From an uncultured Muribaculaceae bacterium (lineage in GTDB: Bacteria > Bacteroidota > Bacteroidia > Bacteroidales > Muribaculaceae), in the NCBI GenBank assembly GCA_910578805.1, contig CAJTRS010000014.1, positions 1 to 50,842 on the forward strand: DNA of 50,842 bases, written 5' to 3'. Position 1 is the stretch's first letter. The number at the start of each line of letters is the position of its first letter. Both the position numbers and the translations under genes were made by a program. The notes under the pieces are model-generated. The model searched no databases. It had not been told where the DNA came from and saw nothing but the letters and a program-made list of their open reading frames with translations. Positions 48,351 through 50,842 of the stretch are shown here, in pieces.

Positions 48351-50842
48351 TCAGTGTGGCAGCTTGTCGCGTAGATACCGTCCTGTGTGGGAGCCGGGAC
48401 ATGCGGCAATCTGTTCGGGTGTGCCTGTGGCTACTACTGTGCCTCCTGCTTCGCCCCCTTCCGGACCTATGTCGATTATGTGGTCGGCACATTTGGCCAC
48501 ATCGAGATTGTGCTCAATGATCACTACCGTGTGACCCATGGCTATGAGCCTGTCGAACGCCGACATAAGGGTGTGTATGTCGTGGAAATGAAGTCCGGTG
48601 GTGGGCTCGTCGAATATGAACATGGTGGGGCGCGGTTTCTCCATGGCTAAATAGTAAGCGAGTTTCACGCGCTGGTTCTCTCCGCCCGAAAGTGTGGACG
48701 AACTCTGTCCGAGCTTTATGTATCCCAGGCCGACTTCCTGAAGGGGCAACAGGCGTTTCACAATCTTGCGTTCGGTGGAGCCCTGGCTTTCGCTGAAGAA
48801 TCCGATGGCCTCGTTGATGGTCATGTTCAGTACATCGTTGATGTTTTTACCACGGTACATAATTTCGAGTACATCTTGCTTGAACCGCTGTCCGTGGCAC
48901 TCCTCGCACACTATGGTGATGTCGGACATGAACTGCATCTCTATGGTTATGGTGCCTTCGCCCTTGCACTCTTCGCATCGTCCGCCCTCGGTGTTGAACG
49001 AGAAATATCCTGGTCCGAAACCCATCTGTTTGGCTCCCTGCTGATCGGCAAACAGGCGGCGAATCTCATCGTAGGCCTTTAGATATGTGGCCGGATTGCT
49101 GCGTGACGAGCGCCCTATCGGGTTCTGGTCCACAAATTCCACGGCGGAGATTGAGGCAATGTCACCACGGAGTCCTGTGTGGGCGCCCGGTGCCTCGCCG
49201 CCTTCGCCGAGCCGGCGCACAAGGGCGCGGTACAGAATGTCGCGTACAAGAGTCGATTTGCCCGATCCGCTCACTCCAGTAACCACAGTCATCACCCCTA
49301 AGGGAAATTTTACGTCGATACCTTTAAGATTGTGTTCGGTGGCTCCGAGCACCTCTATGCAGTCGCGCCAACGCCGGCGCTTGGAGGGGGTGTCTATTGA
49401 CAGTTCGCCGTTGAGGTATCGTACCGTGTAACTTGAAGTGGCCTTTTCGAGGCTGTTGACCGGGCCCTGATAGATTATTTCTCCACCGTGACTTCCTGCT
49501 TCGGGTCCCACATCGATCAGGTAATCGCAGGCACGCATTATCTCCTCGTCGTGCTCCACGACCACCACGGTGTTGCCTATGCCCTGAAGGCGGCGCAATA
49601 CACCTATGAGACGGTCAGTGTCGCGGGAATGCAGTCCTATGCTCGGTTCATCGAGTATGTAAAGGGAACCCACAAGGGAGCTGCCGAGAGAGGTGGCGAG
49701 GTTTATGCGCTGGCTTTCCCCGCCCGACAGGGTCGATGACAGGCGGTCAAGTGTGAGGTAGCCCAATCCCACATCGCAAAGAAACTGCAGACGGTTTGTT
49801 ATCTCTGTGATAAGGCGTGAGGCTATGGCCTGCTGTGTGGGCGACAGGGATAGTCCGGCGAAAAATCCGGGTAGCTCCGAGACCGGCATCTTCACAAGTT
49901 CATCGATGGTGCGGCCACCGACTTTCACGTGCAGAGCCTCAGCTCTGAGTCTGCTTCCATGGCAGTCGGGACACAACGTTTTTCCGCGGTATCGGGCAAA
50001 CATCACACGATACTGTATCTTGTAGAGATTCTCCTCCACCATTTTGAAAAAGCCGTTGATACCCGGAAATGCTCCTATACCTTCCCAGAGCATTCGTTTC
50101 TGGGGCGGCGTGAGCTGGCTGTATGGACGGTGTATGGGGAAGTCTTGGGTCGAAGCCACACTGATAAACTCGCGTTTCCACTCACACATTTTTTCTCCGC
50201 GCCAGCACACTACGGCATCTTCATAGACCGACAGTGACGGATCGGGTATCACCAGACGTTCGTCAATGCCCATCACTTTTCCGAATCCTTCACAGCGCGC
50301 ACATGCGCCATAGGGATTGTTGAAGTTGAACAGTTGTTCGGTAGGCTCTATAAAAGTTATGCCATCGGCCTCGAAACGTGTTGAGAACTCGTGACGCGAT
50401 GGTTTGTCGCCTCCGTTCCATACAAGCAGCGCTGCCTTGCCTGCGCCTTCAAAAAACGCTGTTTCGGCCGAATCGGCCAGTCGGCTCAGCTCGTCGCCTT
50501 CGTGAGCCACTGCCAGTCGGTCGATAAGCAGTTCGTAACCGTCGGCATCGGTCTTGTCGCCAGCGGCTGCCATAACATCGCTGATGGTAAAAAACTCACC
50601 GTTTTTTACCAAACGGCTGTAGCCGCCCTTGAGAAGTATGTCGAGTTGTGTGGCGAATGTACGTCCTTCCGGAATATTGATAGGGGCTACCACGGCAATG
50701 CGTGTGCCTTCGGCATGTGAGGCGGCCTCATTGAGGAGGTCGTCAACGGTATGTTTCTTTACAGGCATGCCGCTCACGGGAGAATAAGTTATGCCGATAC
50801 GCCCGTAAAGCAGGCGCACATAATCGTATATCTCGGTGGAGG
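48351..50842 (-). CDS. uvrA: Excinuclease ABC subunit A (partial, N-terminus beyond the window)
   Basis: ABC-type DNA damage sensor of nucleotide excision repair; about 830 C-terminal residues are present. The frame stays open to the window edge (STEIYDYVRLLYGRIG), so roughly the first 110 residues, with the first Walker A, are missing. Both ABC signatures are seen (LSSTLSGGESQRINLATS and SSTLSGGENQRVKLAYYL), as is the second Walker A (VVTGVSGSGKSTLVRD). Both Cys4 Zn modules are present: CARCEGFG with CPDCHGSRL, and CEECKGEG with CEECHGQRF. Two Walker B/D-loop regions (YILDEPSIGLH, FIFDEPTTGLH) complete the ATPase sites. Confidence 0.97.
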   Translation of the reverse strand, partial: STEIYDYVRLLYGRIGITYSPVSGMPVKKHTVDDLLNEAASHAEGTRIAVVAPINIPEGRTFATQLDILLKGGYSRLVKNGEFFTISDVMAAAGDKTDADGYELLIDRLAVAHEGDELSRLADSAETAFFEGAGKAALLVWNGGDKPSRHEFSTRFEADGITFIEPTEQLFNFNNPYGACARCEGFGKVMGIDERLVIPDPSLSVYEDAVVCWRGEKMCEWKREFISVASTQDFPIHRPYSQLTPPQKRMLWEGIGAFPGINGFFKMVEENLYKIQYRVMFARYRGKTLCPDCHGSRLRAEALHVKVGGRTIDELVKMPVSELPGFFAGLSLSPTQQAIASRLITEITNRLQFLCDVGLGYLTLDRLSSTLSGGESQRINLATSLGSSLVGSLYILDEPSIGLHSRDTDRLIGVLRRLQGIGNTVVVVEHDEEIMRACDYLIDVGPEAGSHGGEIIYQGPVNSLEKATSSYTVRYLNGELSIDTPSKRRRWRDCIEVLGATEHNLKGIDVKFPLGVMTVVTGVSGSGKSTLVRDILYRALVRRLGEGGEAPGAHTGLRGDIASISAVEFVDQNPIGRSSRSNPATYLKAYDEIRRLFADQQGAKQMGFGPGYFSFNTEGGRCEECKGEGTITIEMQFMSDITIVCEECHGQRFKQDVLEIMYRGKNINDVLNMTINEAIGFFSESQGSTERKIVKRLLPLQEVGLGYIKLGQSSSTLSGGENQRVKLAYYLAMEKPRPTMFIFDEPTTGLHFHDIHTLMSAFDRLIAMGHTVVIIEHNLDVAKCADHIIDIGPEGGEAGGTVVATGTPEQIAACPGSHTGRYLRDKLPH

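Noticed and set aside
1..50842. CRISPR arrays, insertion sequences, integrases, phage genes and toxin-antitoxin or defence genes
   Set aside because: Looked for on both strands by motif and gene content. No regular repeat-spacer pattern, no transposase or recombinase, and no defence-type nuclease or helicase was seen. The lone amidase is not surrounded by phage genes.

Overview
The window looks like chromosomal DNA from a Bacteroidales gut commensal, perhaps Muribaculaceae (family placement is a guess). The evidence is: many promoters of the Bacteroidetes form TAnnTTTG at -7; a NusG-like UpxY antiterminator heading a surface polysaccharide locus; a lipoprotein TamA homologue (TamL) next to TamB; an LptD of the Bacteroidetes type; a glutaminyl cyclase lipoprotein together with a secreted protein whose predicted mature N-terminus is Gln; and housekeeping genes typical of the order.

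Positions 1-17.5 kb, minus strand: one long surface polysaccharide (capsule/O-antigen-like) operon. Transcription appears to start near 17.43 kb. It runs through a leader of about 270 nt into upxY, a small HAD phosphatase, an acyltransferase, a Wzx flippase, an FrhB-like Fe-S protein, a polysaccharide pyruvyl transferase, a GT2, a second acyltransferase, two more GT2s, a GT8, a GT2, a Wzy-like polymerase, three GT4s and finally an initiating sugar-1-phosphate transferase that is cut short. Many junctions are 4-nt ATGA-type overlaps. The centre (about 8.2-12.5 kb) is much more AT-rich than the rest, which suggests cassette replacement. No Wza/Wzc export genes and no nucleotide-sugar synthesis genes are visible here.

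Positions 17.5-27.5 kb, minus strand: an envelope biogenesis operon lptD-tamB-tamL (LPS transport and outer membrane protein assembly), reading towards the capsule locus.

Positions 27.7-38.3 kb, mostly plus strand: ilvE with an HD-domain gene; convergent amidase and ApbE genes (minus); a DJ-1 family gene; topA and an RluA-type pseudouridine synthase; pyrB-pyrI; a flavin reductase; glyA with a strong terminator. A tRNA-Pro(CGG) follows on the minus strand.

Positions 38.8-42.1 kb, minus strand: glutaminyl cyclase-like M28 lipoprotein, sufE and a POT peptide transporter. Positions 42.2-48.3 kb, plus strand: ligA; an outer membrane beta-barrel protein; an ECF sigma factor with a membrane protein; a BadF-type sugar kinase; serB. 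The window ends inside uvrA (minus).

The points most worth following up are: a precise 25-codon Cys-rich insertion next to the metal-binding motif of the amidase; two abutting perfect palindromes inside an acyltransferase gene; the truncated initiating transferase; paired inverted repeats around the pyrB start; and a HAD phosphatase where upxZ is usually found. I found no clearly new multi-gene system. No CRISPR array, transposase or phage gene was seen.
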